Shown here in pieces: positions 17,744 to 26,377 of a stretch of 44,696 nt of DNA. The notes under the pieces are model-generated. The model did not search any database. It was given only the letters and a program-made list of their open reading frames with translations, and was not told the origin of the DNA. The DNA comes from JAFALX01 sp050734185 (GTDB taxonomy: Bacteria; Chloroflexota; Dormibacteria; Aeolococcales; Aeolococcaceae): assembly GCA_050734185.1 (NCBI GenBank), contig JBOHUE010000125.1, positions 1-44,696 of the forward strand. The letters are read 5' to 3'. Each line of letters opens with the position of its first letter. The stretch's first letter is position 1. The translations under genes were made by a program, and so were the position numbers.

Positions 17744-18121
17744 ATGACCTATGAGGTGACGCTCGAACGCGCCGTGGCGCGACCGTTTGCATCCGTGCGG
17801 GAAACGGTGCTGCGTAAGAACCTGGGCGGCGAGATTCGACGACTGCTCGACATGGTGTGGCCCGAGATTCGCCGGCAGAACGTGTCCTTCGATCACAACG
17901 TGATCGTCTACCGCGGCGGCGACGCGGACTCGCTCGACGTCGAGGCCGGCGTCGAGACGCTGAGCGCGTTTGCCGCGAGCGGGAATGTGCGCCCGAGCCA
18001 CACCCCGGCAGGTGACGCGGTGACGGCCGCGCACTACGGTGACTACGCACAGCTCGGTGACGCCTACGCCGCGCTCGAGACGTGGTGTGCACCGCTCACG
18101 GCCGGACACAGAGTGGCGTGA
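17744..18121 (+). CDS. GyrI-like small-molecule-binding protein, reading frame broken at the 3' end
   Basis: 125-residue frame with the start of a GyrI/AraC-effector-type domain: YEVTLERAVARPFASVRETV, then RNVSFDHN-type strand IRRQNVSFDHNVIVYRGG, a VEAGVETLSAFAASGNVRPS segment, and AAHYGDYAQLGDAYAALETW, which is the conserved A-x-x-x-H-x-G-x-Y-x-x-L core of the fold. The domain should continue with a W-E-x-Y strand, but this frame ends in TGA at 18119-18121. The missing part is encoded from 18118 in another frame. Such proteins bind hydrophobic ligands, often as stand-alone regulators or hydrolases. Whether the break is real or a sequence error is open. Confidence 0.7.
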   Translation: MTYEVTLERAVARPFASVRETVLRKNLGGEIRRLLDMVWPEIRRQNVSFDHNVIVYRGGDADSLDVEAGVETLSAFAASGNVRPSHTPAGDAVTAAHYGDYAQLGDAYAALETWCAPLTAGHRVA

Positions 18122-18198
18122 GCTGGGAGGTCTACGGCGACTGGTTCGACGACTGGGCCAAGGTTCGCACCGACGTGTACTGGCTGCTGCAACCCTGA
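18118..18198 (+). pseudogene. Frame-shifted C-terminal piece of the GyrI-like domain
   Basis: In a frame shifted relative to the upstream gene, codons read SWEVYGDWFDDWAKVRTDVY then WLLQP and a stop at 18196-18198. This is the expected last strand and tail of a GyrI-like domain (W-E-x-Y, then T-x-x-Y). It begins exactly where the upstream frame stops. A single-base indel near 18105-18120 would join them. A separate 26-codon gene from GTG 18118 is unlikely. Confidence 0.65.
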
Positions 18199-18267
18199 GG
18201 TCCAGCCCCCGAAGCGGGTAACGACCCGGCGCACCTACCATGGGCACGAGGTGCCGGGTACCAGCGC

Positions 18268-19686
18268 ATGAGCCACGCCCCAGCGGTGTCCGCCGTGCTT
18301 GCGGGCATGGATCCTGTGACGTGGGCGCGCGTGCAGATGGCGTTCACGCTCGCCTGCCACATCATCCTGGTGCCGCTGGCGGTGGCGTGGTCGTTCATCG
18401 CACTCGTCGCCAACGCGATCGGCGTGTTCCGCAAGGACTCCGATGCGCTGTTGATGGCGCAGCGCTGGTCGAAGGTCATGGCGGTGACGTTCGCCGTCGG
18501 CGCGGTCAGCGGAACGGTGTTGTCGTTCGAGTTCGGCCTGCTCTGGCCGCGGTTCATGGGCAGGTTCGGCGCCGCATTCGGCATTCCCTTCGCCATCGAG
18601 GGCGTGTTCTTCTTCGTCGAGGCAATCTTCATCGGGATCTACCTGTACGGCTGGCGACGCCTCAGCCCGGTGGCGCACCTGCTGTCCGGCATTCCGATCG
18701 TCATCGCCGGCATCGGTGGCACGTTCTCGGTGGTCAGCGCCAACGCGTGGATGAACCAGCCGTCGGGCTTCTCGCTCGACTCAACCGGCCACGTCGCGAG
18801 TGTCGACCCGTGGCACGTGATCTTCAACAACGCGACCTCGTACGAGACCGTGCACATGATGCTGGCGTCGTACATGGTGGCCGGGTTCCTTGTCGCGTCG
18901 GTGTACGCCGTGGCCATGCTGCGTGGCCGCCGCGGGCGCTACCAACGGCTCGCGTTCGTCATCCCGTTCACCGTGGCGGCGATCGCCGCGCCGATCCAGA
19001 TCGTCGTGGGGGACTGGGCGGCGCGCGCCATTTCCCAGGACCAGCCGGCGAAGTTCGCAGCCGTCGAACTGGTGCAGAAGACGTCGACCAACGTGCCCGA
19101 GACGCTACTCGGATACATCGGATCCGACGGCACCGTGCACGCCGGCCTCAACATCCCCGACTTCGCGTCGCTGCTCACCGGGTTCTCGACCGACACGAAG
19201 ATCGTCGGGCTGCAGGCGTTTCCCGTCGATGCCCGGCCGGCCACCGCTGAGGTCAACTATGTCCACATCTCGTGGGACGTGATGATCGCGATGGGCTTCG
19301 GTCTGCTCGGGCTGGGCGGGTGGTTCGGCCTCAGCATGCTGCGGCGCCGCGGGCCGCCGATGAACCGGCTGTTCCTGCTGGGTGCGTCGGCGTCCGGAGT
19401 CATGGCCATCGCCGCGCTGGAAGCAGGGTGGATGGTGACCGAGGTCGGCCGCCAGCCCTGGATCGTCAACGGCTACATGAAGGTCGCCGACGCGTCGACC
19501 CCGGTGGGCGGTGTGTGGGTCACGCTGATCGTCATCGTCGTCGTGTACACCATCGTCGCTGTCGCAACCGTCGCCGTGCTGCGCGGCATGATGCGCCGCT
19601 GGCAGAACACGACCGGTGACTCGTCCGATGTCCCATACGGTCCCCACGAGGAGCTCGTTCCCGAAACCGCCGAGGCGGCGACGTGA
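18268..19686 (+). CDS. cydA: Cytochrome bd quinol oxidase subunit I
   Basis: 472-residue membrane subunit with about nine transmembrane helices, catalysing quinol oxidation with O2 reduction without proton pumping. Haem ligands are visible: His31 (ACHIILVPL), His196 (YETVHMMLASYM) and Met389 (AGWMVTEVGRQPW). Glu88 and Glu111 (LSFEFGLLWPRF, FAIEGVFFFVEAIFIG) belong to the haem b595/proton path. The Q-loop after GDWAARAISQDQPAKFAAVE is short, as in cyanide-insensitive/CIO-type enzymes. The start ATG 18268 lacks a strong ribosome site. It overlaps cydB by 4 nt (GTGA). Such oxidases serve microaerobic or peroxide-stressed growth, consistent with the nearby katG. Confidence 0.96.
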   Translation: MSHAPAVSAVLAGMDPVTWARVQMAFTLACHIILVPLAVAWSFIALVANAIGVFRKDSDALLMAQRWSKVMAVTFAVGAVSGTVLSFEFGLLWPRFMGRFGAAFGIPFAIEGVFFFVEAIFIGIYLYGWRRLSPVAHLLSGIPIVIAGIGGTFSVVSANAWMNQPSGFSLDSTGHVASVDPWHVIFNNATSYETVHMMLASYMVAGFLVASVYAVAMLRGRRGRYQRLAFVIPFTVAAIAAPIQIVVGDWAARAISQDQPAKFAAVELVQKTSTNVPETLLGYIGSDGTVHAGLNIPDFASLLTGFSTDTKIVGLQAFPVDARPATAEVNYVHISWDVMIAMGFGLLGLGGWFGLSMLRRRGPPMNRLFLLGASASGVMAIAALEAGWMVTEVGRQPWIVNGYMKVADASTPVGGVWVTLIVIVVVYTIVAVATVAVLRGMMRRWQNTTGDSSDVPYGPHEELVPETAEAAT

Positions 19687-20678
19687 CCGCTGCCGCCGGC
19701 GCGGCATTCCTGCTGTTCACCGCGCTGATGCTGTACGCGGTGCTGGCCGGCGCCGACTTCGGTGGCGGGTTCTGGGACCTGCTCGCCGGCGGCGCGCAGC
19801 GCGGCGCACCCGCGCGCCGTCTGATCGACCACGCGATCGGACCCGTGTGGGAGGCGAACCACGTGTGGCTGATCTTCGTGCTCGTGGTGTTGTGGTCGGC
19901 GTTTCCCCGCGTGTTCTCGGCGATCTTCGTGACGCTGTTCGTGCCGCTGGCGATCGCTGTGCTCGGCATTGTGCTTCGCGGTTCGGGCTTCGCGTTCCGC
20001 CATGCCGTTGTACGCACCGATCGTCAACGCGTGTTCGGCGCCATCTTCGCGATCTCATCGGTGGTCACACCGTTCTTTCTTGGCACCGTGGCCGGTGCGA
20101 TCGCGTCGGGGCGCGTGCCCGCCGACAGCCCGGGCGATCCCTGGGGCAGCTGGCTCAACCCAACGTCGTTGCTCGGTGGCGCGCTTGCCGTCGCCACCAG
20201 CGCGTTTGTCGCGGCTGTGTACCTGTCCGCGGACGCCGCGGCGGCGGGCGACGCGGTGCTGCAGCCCTACTTCAAGCGGCGTTCGCTCATCACCGGCGTC
20301 ATCGCCGGTGCGCTGGCGCTCGCGGGTATCGCCGTGTTGCACAGCGACGCGTCGTTCTTCTTTTCGAATCTCACGACGCGGTCGCTGCCGCTGATCGTCG
20401 CCTCGGCGCTGGCCGGCGTCGGCGCGATGGCCTTCGTCTACATCGATGCGCATGACGCCGCGCGCGTCACCGCAGCTCTCGCGGTCGCCACCGTCATCTG
20501 GGGTTGGGCGGTGTCGCAGTGGCCGTACATGTTGCCGACGTCGCTCACCGTCGACGCCGCGGCCGCGCCGCCGGGAACGCTGACGGCGTCGTTCGTCGTC
20601 GCGGGGATCGCGGGAGTTCTGGTGCTGCCGTCGCTCGTCATCCTGCTGCTGCTCAGCAAGCGACGCGTCCTCGGCTAG
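19683..20678 (+). CDS. cydB: Cytochrome bd quinol oxidase subunit II
   Basis: 331-residue partner subunit with about eight transmembrane helices and no haem. The N-terminal LYAVLAGADFGGGFWDLL carries the family's G-A-D-F-G-x-G motif, and GPVWEANHVWLIF the W-E-x-N-H-V-W signature. Later SRVFSAIF-type and SSVVTPFFLGTVAGAIASG segments also fit CydB. Start GTG at 19683 overlaps the cydA stop, so the two are translationally coupled. Its stop overlaps the convergent ABC permease gene by 4 nt, leaving no room for a terminator. No cydCD or small cydX-like gene was recognised beside it. Confidence 0.95.
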   Translation: MTAAAGAAFLLFTALMLYAVLAGADFGGGFWDLLAGGAQRGAPARRLIDHAIGPVWEANHVWLIFVLVVLWSAFPRVFSAIFVTLFVPLAIAVLGIVLRGSGFAFRHAVVRTDRQRVFGAIFAISSVVTPFFLGTVAGAIASGRVPADSPGDPWGSWLNPTSLLGGALAVATSAFVAAVYLSADAAAAGDAVLQPYFKRRSLITGVIAGALALAGIAVLHSDASFFFSNLTTRSLPLIVASALAGVGAMAFVYIDAHDAARVTAALAVATVIWGWAVSQWPYMLPTSLTVDAAAAPPGTLTASFVVAGIAGVLVLPSLVILLLLSKRRVLG

Positions 20679-21415
20679 GGCTGCGCGCGGGTCGGCTTGT
20701 GCCCGGTGATCAGGCGCTCGCGATTGAACAGCGTCGAGACGAACGTCCAGCCGGCCACGTCAGCGGCCGCGAGGATCACCGCCAGGATGATCGCCAGCGT
20801 GACGCTCGCCGAGATCACCTGATACTCCATCAGCGCGACAATCCCGAGCGGCGGCAGGCTGCCGAGCGTCGCGAGCTGCTGCGCCACGCGCACGTCGGAT
20901 GACCGCGTCGAGATCGCGATCCCGACCCAGATTGCCCAGCCGGCGAGCAGTGGCGCGAACAACGCCTGCGCCAGGAAGTTCTGCGGCTGCCAGACCGCGT
21001 CGACGACCACCGGGTTCGCGCCGAAGCGGACCGCGATGACGACGATCGCAAAGAGCACGTACGCGACGCCGACGGACGGGAGCAGCGCCGCCGTCGCCTT
21101 GCCGACAAGCAGCTCGTCGCGTCGCACCGGAGTCGTCAGCACCGGCTCCAGCGTTCCCTGGTCGCGCTCGCCGACGATCGAGTAGGCGGCGATGGCCGCT
21201 GGCAGCACAACTGGGGCAATGAGCAGCAGCAGGAGGCTCGTGCCCACCTGCGCCTGCAGCAGCCTCGCGGGGGCGCTGCGGAAGAGATCGCTGATCGGCA
21301 CGATGAGAAAGACGATCGGCAGGATGACCATCGTCGCGATGATGAAGCGGTTGCGCCGGAACTCTCGGATCTCCTTGACGATCACGGCGCGGGTGCGCGC
21401 GATGCTGAAGCTCAT
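20675..21415 (-). CDS. ABC-2 type transporter permease
   Basis: 246-residue permease with six hydrophobic segments. The N-terminal amphipathic ARTRAVIVKEIREFRRNRF precedes the first membrane helix (IIATMVILPIVFLIV), as in ABC-2/NatB-like exporters. The loop SIVGERDQGTLEPVLTTPVRRDELLVGK is the characteristic E-R-x-x-G-T-x-E coupling segment. It overlaps the ATPase stop by 4 nt (ATGA) and is the last gene of the operon that begins at 23235. It should pair with the ATPase encoded upstream to form an exporter. Substrate unknown. Its own C-terminus runs into the convergent cydB stop. Confidence 0.9.
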   Translation of the reverse strand: MSFSIARTRAVIVKEIREFRRNRFIIATMVILPIVFLIVPISDLFRSAPARLLQAQVGTSLLLLLIAPVVLPAAIAAYSIVGERDQGTLEPVLTTPVRRDELLVGKATAALLPSVGVAYVLFAIVVIAVRFGANPVVVDAVWQPQNFLAQALFAPLLAGWAIWVGIAISTRSSDVRVAQQLATLGSLPPLGIVALMEYQVISASVTLAIILAVILAAADVAGWTFVSTLFNRERLITGHKPTRAQP

Positions 21416-22686
21416 CGTGCGCGAGCCTCGACGTCCTCGGAGATGATCTCGAGATACACATCCTCCAGCGAGTGCTGCACCTCCGCGATGGACTCGACGT
21501 CCGCGTTCGCCGCGACCAGCGCGCGGGTGATGTCCGGGGCCACAGCCTTGGGGTCGGAAACGGTCAGCACGTAGGCGCCGGTTTCGTCGGCCTTCCAGCT
21601 CTCGATGCCGCGCACGCCGCCGAACACGGCGCCGGGCTCGGGCAGCGGCGCAGCGGTGCGCGCCACCAGCGACCTGCTGAACAGCTGCGCGCGCAGCTCA
21701 TCGGGGCGGCCGACCATGCGCAGCGTGGTGTTGAGGATGGCGACGCGGTCGCACAGGCGCTCGGCCTCCTCGAGGCGATGGGTCGTGAGAAAGACGGTGA
21801 CGCCGCGCGCGCGCAGGTTCTCGATCAGCTCGTAGACGTCGCGCGTCGCCAGAGGGTCGAGCCCCGATGTCGGCTCGTCGAGGAAGAGCACCTCGGGGTT
21901 GCTGAGCAGTGCGCGCGCGAGGCCGACGCGCTGCTTCAACCCCTTTGACAGGCTGCCGCAGAGGTCGTCGATGCGCGGCAACAGGTTGACTGCCTCGAGC
22001 GCCTCGTGAACGCGGTCGCCGCGGTTGGCCACGCCGAACAGCCCGGCGAAGAAGTCGAGGTTCTCGCGCACGCTGAGTCGCAGGTACAGTCCGGGCGCTT
22101 CCGGCATGATCGCGATGCGCTGCCGGATGGCCTGCCCGTTGCTCGGCTCGAGTGGGATGCCGGCGACCACCGCGCTGCCTTCGGTCGGCGCGATGAGCGT
22201 GCCCAGCGTGCGCACCGTCGTGGTCTTCCCGGCGCCGTTGGGACCGAGGAAGCCGAACACCTCGCCGGCGCCGACCGTGAACGAGACGTCCTGGAACGCG
22301 ACGCGCTCGCCGAAGCGCTTGGTCAGGTGCTCGACCACGAGCGCGGGCGGCCGCGATGGGTTCACGGCGGGGCGCTTTGCCATGGTCTCGCGTGGCGCGG
22401 TCACGGGATGCGCGTCGTGGCGCTCAGCCACCGCGCCGCCGCTGGACGGCGCCGCTGCCGGTGCGGTGCGGCGCGCTGTCGTCGCAGCGATCAGTGTGTA
22501 TACGCCGAGAATGGCAGCAACAAACACAATGCCGACGGGCGCCTTGGCGACGCGCGCGAAGGTGACCGAAACCACCACCGCGCCGATCGCGACGGCGGTG
22601 ATGAGCCAGCCCTGCCATGCGACCGGCCGCCAGCCGAATCCGATCTGGCGCCGGACGAACCACGGCTGGCCCCGCTCGTTCGGCAC
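21412..22686 (-). CDS. ABC transporter ATPase with N-terminal membrane domain fusion
   Basis: 424-residue fusion. Residues 7-70 form a small membrane domain (GQPWFVRRQIGFGWRPVAWQ, then two hydrophobic helices AVAIGAVVVSVTF and VGIVFVAAILGVYTLI). A low-complexity linker (71-113) leads to an ABC-2 exporter ATPase (about 115-424): Walker A GPNGAGKTT, signature SLSKGLKQR, Walker B VLFLDEPTSGLD, H-loop TTHRLEE, and a C-terminal extension ending in VQHSLEDVYLEI. I start at GTG 22686, 4 nt after the preceding stop, since the membrane segment is clearly related to the two small proteins encoded just before; starting at MAKRP (residue 102) would discard it. Pairs with the permease at 20675-21415. Confidence 0.85.
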   Translation of the reverse strand: MPNERGQPWFVRRQIGFGWRPVAWQGWLITAVAIGAVVVSVTFARVAKAPVGIVFVAAILGVYTLIAATTARRTAPAAAPSSGGAVAERHDAHPVTAPRETMAKRPAVNPSRPPALVVEHLTKRFGERVAFQDVSFTVGAGEVFGFLGPNGAGKTTTVRTLGTLIAPTEGSAVVAGIPLEPSNGQAIRQRIAIMPEAPGLYLRLSVRENLDFFAGLFGVANRGDRVHEALEAVNLLPRIDDLCGSLSKGLKQRVGLARALLSNPEVLFLDEPTSGLDPLATRDVYELIENLRARGVTVFLTTHRLEEAERLCDRVAILNTTLRMVGRPDELRAQLFSRSLVARTAAPLPEPGAVFGGVRGIESWKADETGAYVLTVSDPKAVAPDITRALVAANADVESIAEVQHSLEDVYLEIISEDVEARAR

Positions 22687-22690
22687 TGTC

Positions 22691-22987
22691 TCAGGCGTCG
22701 GCCGTCGACTCCGCGCCGGACTCCGCCGGCTCTTCCGCCGGCGCCTCCGGGCGCTTTCCTCTCGTCTCGGCCGCGATATAGAAGGTGACGAAGTAGACGA
22801 CGAGGATGGCGACGGCGGCGATGACTCCGAAGTACGTCCGGTCAAGGCCGATCAACGTGAGGCCGATCACGAGCAGCGGCCAGCGCGCGGCCCACAACAC
22901 CCACCCCTGCCACGCCTCGGGACTCCAGCCGCGCTTCCCGCCTCGATGCGGGACGAACCACGGCTGTTCGCCATAGCTCTGGGACAT
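22691..22987 (-). CDS. Small membrane protein, second copy of the PWFV...AWQG domain
   Basis: 98-residue protein: EQPWFVPHRGGKRGWSPEAW with QGW following, then two hydrophobic helices (WVLWAARWPLLVIGLTLIGL and FGVIAAVAILVVYFVTFYIA) and an acidic Ala/Glu/Pro-rich tail. It resembles the 82-residue protein encoded before it and the N-terminus of the ATPase encoded after it. Its ATG overlaps the upstream stop by one base (TGATG), so the products are co-translated. Likely an integral cytoplasmic-membrane protein; no known function. It may help assemble or anchor the ABC exporter (inference). Confidence 0.75.
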   Translation of the reverse strand: MSQSYGEQPWFVPHRGGKRGWSPEAWQGWVLWAARWPLLVIGLTLIGLDRTYFGVIAAVAILVVYFVTFYIAAETRGKRPEAPAEEPAESGAESTADA

Positions 22988-23235
22988 CAGTCAGGACCTC
23001 CATCAGACGGCCGGTCATTTGGAGCAGGCCCGGCCGTCAGTTGACCAATCACGAGGTAGATGACCGTGATCATGGCAATCACCAGGAGACCGAGCGGCGC
23101 GCGGTTGACGCGCGACAGCACCGCCGTGATCGCCGCTGCGGCGATCAGGACCGCGGTGATCACGATGCCCTGCCAGGCGTACGGACGCCAGCCGTACCCG
23201 AACCGCCTCCGTACGAACCACGGGTCCCCGGTCAC
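22987..23235 (-). CDS. Small membrane protein, first copy of the PWFV...AWQG domain
   Basis: 82-residue protein starting GTG: DPWFVRRRFGYGWRPYAWQG, then helices IVITAVLIAAAAITAVLS and LGLLVIAMITVIYLVI, and a short polar tail. Its opening is almost identical to residues 8-26 of the ATPase fusion (PWFVRRQIGFGWRPVAWQG). It is the first gene of the four-gene run 23235-20675 and is divergent from the dienelactone hydrolase gene. The Trp/Arg-rich motif before the first helix is probably at the cytoplasmic membrane face. Function unknown. Confidence 0.75.
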   Translation of the reverse strand: MTGDPWFVRRRFGYGWRPYAWQGIVITAVLIAAAAITAVLSRVNRAPLGLLVIAMITVIYLVIGQLTAGPAPNDRPSDGGPD

Positions 23236-23292
23236 TCGATCAAGAATACCGGACCGCAGCTATCCGACCCGGGTCACGTGGGTGATGCTCAG

Positions 23293-24006
23293 ATGCCTAT
23301 CAAACTCGAAGAGGTCGCCTACCGCGACGGCGAGACGCCATTGACCGGTGTCCTCGTCGACGACGCCGACGCGGGCAAGCGTCCCGGCATTCTGCTCGTC
23401 CACGGCGGGGGTGGACTCGACGTGCGCGCGCGAGGCGAGGCGCAGCGCTATGCCGGGCTCGGCTACACGGTGTTTGCGTGCGACATGTTCGGCGCCGGCG
23501 TCGCAGGTGATCGCGAGCGCGTCCTGGCGGTGGTGACCAGGTTGCGCAACGACCCCGATACGCTCGTGCGTCGTGCACAGGCGGGGCTGTCGGTGCTCTC
23601 GTCGCAGCGCAGCGTCAACGGCCGGTTCGGCGCCGTCGGTTTCTGCTTCGGCGGCATGACGGTGATCACGCTGGCGCGTTCCGGTGCGGACTATCGCGGT
23701 GTCGTGAGCATGCACGGCAGCTTCAAGACATCACGGCCGGCGCAGCCGGGAGTCGTGACGGCGAGCGTGCTCGCGTGTCACGGAGCGCTCGACCCCCACG
23801 TCCCAATGGCTGACGTCGCCGCGCTCATTGATGAGTTCGATGCCGCCGCGGTCGACTACCAGGTGATCGTCTACGGCGGCGCAATGCACGGATTCACGCA
23901 CGCCAACGCGGTGCCGGGCGCGATTCCCGGAGTCGAGTACAACGCGCTCGCGGACCAGCGCTCGTTCGCCGCCGCAACCGCCTTCTTCGCCGAGGTGCTC
24001 GGCTAG
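23293..24006 (+). CDS. Dienelactone hydrolase family protein
   Basis: 237-residue alpha/beta hydrolase of the dienelactone hydrolase family. The nucleophile is Cys in GFCFGGM, as in true dienelactone hydrolases, with Asp in HGALDPHVP and His in GGAMHGFTH completing the triad. The N-terminal GILLVHGGGGLD supplies the oxyanion region, and YAGLGYTVFACDMFG is the family's usual strand. The N-terminus starts at ATG 23293; GTG 23278 in frame is an alternative. Members hydrolyse dienelactones or other small esters and lactones. It is 10 nt upstream of the P-type ATPase gene and probably shares its transcript. No aromatic-degradation genes are next to it. Confidence 0.9.
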   Translation: MPIKLEEVAYRDGETPLTGVLVDDADAGKRPGILLVHGGGGLDVRARGEAQRYAGLGYTVFACDMFGAGVAGDRERVLAVVTRLRNDPDTLVRRAQAGLSVLSSQRSVNGRFGAVGFCFGGMTVITLARSGADYRGVVSMHGSFKTSRPAQPGVVTASVLACHGALDPHVPMADVAALIDEFDAAAVDYQVIVYGGAMHGFTHANAVPGAIPGVEYNALADQRSFAAATAFFAEVLG

Positions 24007-24016
24007 CATCGGCGCG

Positions 24017-26377
24017 ATGATCGGGTTGACCGCGGCGGAGGTGGCGGAACGGCGCGAGCGGGGGCAGACCAACGTCAGCACTGAGCGCACCAGCCGCTCG
24101 ATCGGCAAGATCCTCCGGCACAACCTGCTGACGCGCTTCAACTTCATCCTCGGCACGTTGCTCGTGGTGATCCTGATCGTCGGTCAGGTGAACGACGCGC
24201 TGTTCGGTGTGATCCTCGTCGCCAACGCGCTGATCGGCATCGCGCAGGAGCTGCGCGCCAAGATCACGCTCGATCGCCTCGCCGTGTTGAACGCGCCGAA
24301 GGTTCGTGTCGTTCGCGATGGAAAGCTGGACGACGTCGCGGTTGAGGACCTCGTGCTCGACGACCTCGTCGAGCTCCGCACCGGCGATCAGATCGTTGCC
24401 GACGGCGTCGTGCGCTCCACCGATCACATGCAGGTCGACGAGTCACTGCTCACCGGTGAGTCCGAGCCGGTCGACAAGCCCGCAGGCGCGAACGTGCTGT
24501 CGGGCAGCTTCGTCGTTGCGGGCAGCGGCCGGTTTCAGGCGACGGCCGTGGGGGACGACGCATACGCGCGCAAGCTGACGACGGCGGCGCAGCAGTTCGG
24601 CATGGCGCACTCGGAGCTGGTCGGCGGCATCAACCGCATCCTCCGCTATGTCACGTGGGTGATCGGACCGATCGCTGCGCTGACCATCGTCAGCCAGCTG
24701 CACGGCCACACCAGCATCAGGGACGCGCTCGTGAGCACGGTCGCCGCCCTCGTCGGCATGGTGCCGCAGGGTCTCGTGCTGCTCACGAGCATCGCATTCG
24801 GCGCGGCTGCACTCACGCTGGCGAGGCGCAAGGTGCTCGTGCAGCAGCTGCCCGCGGTCGAGGGACTGGCGCGCGTCGACGTCGTCTGCTTCGACAAGAC
24901 CGGCACCATCACTGACGGCAACGTCGCGTTCGACCGGCTCGTGACGCTGGACGAGCAGGCGCCGGTCGGCGCGGCGCTCGGCGCGCTCGCCGATGACGAG
25001 AATCGGAACGCAACGCTCGCAGCGGTGGGCGACCGCTTCGCGAACGCCAGCGGCTGGACCCGCACCGACACCGTGCCGTTCTCGTCGGCACGCAAATGGA
25101 GTGCGGCGTCGTTCGCCGGTCAGGGCAGCTGGGTGCTGGGCGCTCCCGAGATGGTGCTGCCGTCAGGGCACGCGGGCGATCTCGCAAAGGCCGCCGAGCT
25201 CGCGGCCACCGGTGCACGCGTGCTGCTGCTGGCCCGCACTGACGCGCCGCTCGCCGGCGAGGCGCTGCCGGAGCGGTTGCGTCCCGTCGCGGTCGTGCTG
25301 TGCACAGAGCAGGTGCGCCCCGACGCCGCGGCGGCGATCGCGTATTTCGCCGCGCAGCGCGTTGCGCTCAAGGTCATCTCCGGCGACAGCCCGCGCACGG
25401 TAGGCGCGGTCGCCGCACGGGTTGCGATCCCCGGCGCGGATCGGCCGTTCGACGCGCGCGAGCTGCCGTCCGATCTCGACGCCATTGCGCGGGTGCTGGA
25501 CGAGCACTCCGTGTTCGGTCGCGTGACGCCGGAGCAGAAGCAGACGATCGTCACCGCGCTGCAGCGGCGTGGGCGCACGGTCGCGATGACGGGCGACGGT
25601 GTCAACGACGCGCTCGCGCTCAAGCTCGCCGACGTCGGGGTGGCCATGGGCAGCGGCGCTCCCGCGACCAAGGCGGTCGCCGAGATCGTTCTGCTCAACG
25701 ACAACTTCTCCACGCTGCCCGGCGTGGTCGCCGAGGGGCGCCGCGTCACGGCGAACATCGAGCGCGTCGCCAACATCTTCATCACCAAGACGGTCTGGAC
25801 GACGCTGCTCGCGATCGCCGTCGGCGTGTCGCTGCTGCCGTTTCCGTTCCTCCCGCGGCACCTGACGATCGTCGACACGCTGACCGTCGGCGTGCCGTCG
25901 TTCTTCATCGCGCTGGCGCCGAACCTGCGTCGCTACGTGCCCGGGTTCATGGATCGCGTGCTGCGCTTCACCATCCCGGCGGGGACCATCGCCGCGGCGA
26001 CGATTTTCATCACCTACACCGTCACGCGCGCCGGCGGTGCGCCGCTCATACAGCAGCGCACCGCGGCGACGATCGTCGCGCTGATGATCAGCCTCGCGGT
26101 GCTGCTCCTGCTCGCCATGCCGTTCACCTGGCGCAAGGTGCTGCTGGTCGCCGCGGTGTTCGCCGGCTTCGCCCTGGTGTTCGGCGTCGCGGCGGTGCGC
26201 CGTTTCTACGCGCTGGAGGTGCCCACCGGCATGGTGGCGATCACGATCCTGATCGGTTGCCTCGGCGTCGCCGCGCTGGTCGCCTTGTGGCTCGTGTCAC
26301 GCAGGCTCGGGCGAGCGCCGGTTGCGGTGGAGAGTCAGGCCGCTTTGGTGTCCGAGCTGGAACGCCTCGCCCAGTAG
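24017..26377 (+). CDS. P-type cation-transporting ATPase, CtpE-like
   Basis: 786-residue P-type ATPase. Actuator motif LLTGES at 144-149, phosphorylation motif DKTGT with Asp293, and hinge MTGDGVNDALALK about residue 530. The membrane part has two helices before the actuator, two before the P-domain, and about six at the C-terminus. The helix-4 motif is MVPQGLVLLTSIAF (248-261), close to the VPEGL of P2/CtpE-type pumps rather than CPC heavy-metal pumps, and there is no N-terminal heavy-metal domain. CtpE of mycobacteria is linked to calcium; substrate here is inferred. Its last 43 nt overlap a small minus-strand gene. Confidence 0.92.
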   Translation: MIGLTAAEVAERRERGQTNVSTERTSRSIGKILRHNLLTRFNFILGTLLVVILIVGQVNDALFGVILVANALIGIAQELRAKITLDRLAVLNAPKVRVVRDGKLDDVAVEDLVLDDLVELRTGDQIVADGVVRSTDHMQVDESLLTGESEPVDKPAGANVLSGSFVVAGSGRFQATAVGDDAYARKLTTAAQQFGMAHSELVGGINRILRYVTWVIGPIAALTIVSQLHGHTSIRDALVSTVAALVGMVPQGLVLLTSIAFGAAALTLARRKVLVQQLPAVEGLARVDVVCFDKTGTITDGNVAFDRLVTLDEQAPVGAALGALADDENRNATLAAVGDRFANASGWTRTDTVPFSSARKWSAASFAGQGSWVLGAPEMVLPSGHAGDLAKAAELAATGARVLLLARTDAPLAGEALPERLRPVAVVLCTEQVRPDAAAAIAYFAAQRVALKVISGDSPRTVGAVAARVAIPGADRPFDARELPSDLDAIARVLDEHSVFGRVTPEQKQTIVTALQRRGRTVAMTGDGVNDALALKLADVGVAMGSGAPATKAVAEIVLLNDNFSTLPGVVAEGRRVTANIERVANIFITKTVWTTLLAIAVGVSLLPFPFLPRHLTIVDTLTVGVPSFFIALAPNLRRYVPGFMDRVLRFTIPAGTIAAATIFITYTVTRAGGAPLIQQRTAATIVALMISLAVLLLLAMPFTWRKVLLVAAVFAGFALVFGVAAVRRFYALEVPTGMVAITILIGCLGVAALVALWLVSRRLGRAPVAVESQAALVSELERLAQ

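Noticed and set aside
22687..22845. Ser/Arg-rich extension of the ABC fusion to an ATG at 22845
   Set aside because: It overlaps the preceding small membrane protein gene out of frame and is pure low complexity; GTG 22686 gives a related domain at the N-terminus.
23266..23275. GACCCGGGTC palindrome upstream of the dienelactone hydrolase gene
   Set aside because: GC-only palindromes of this size are expected often in such DNA; no other support.
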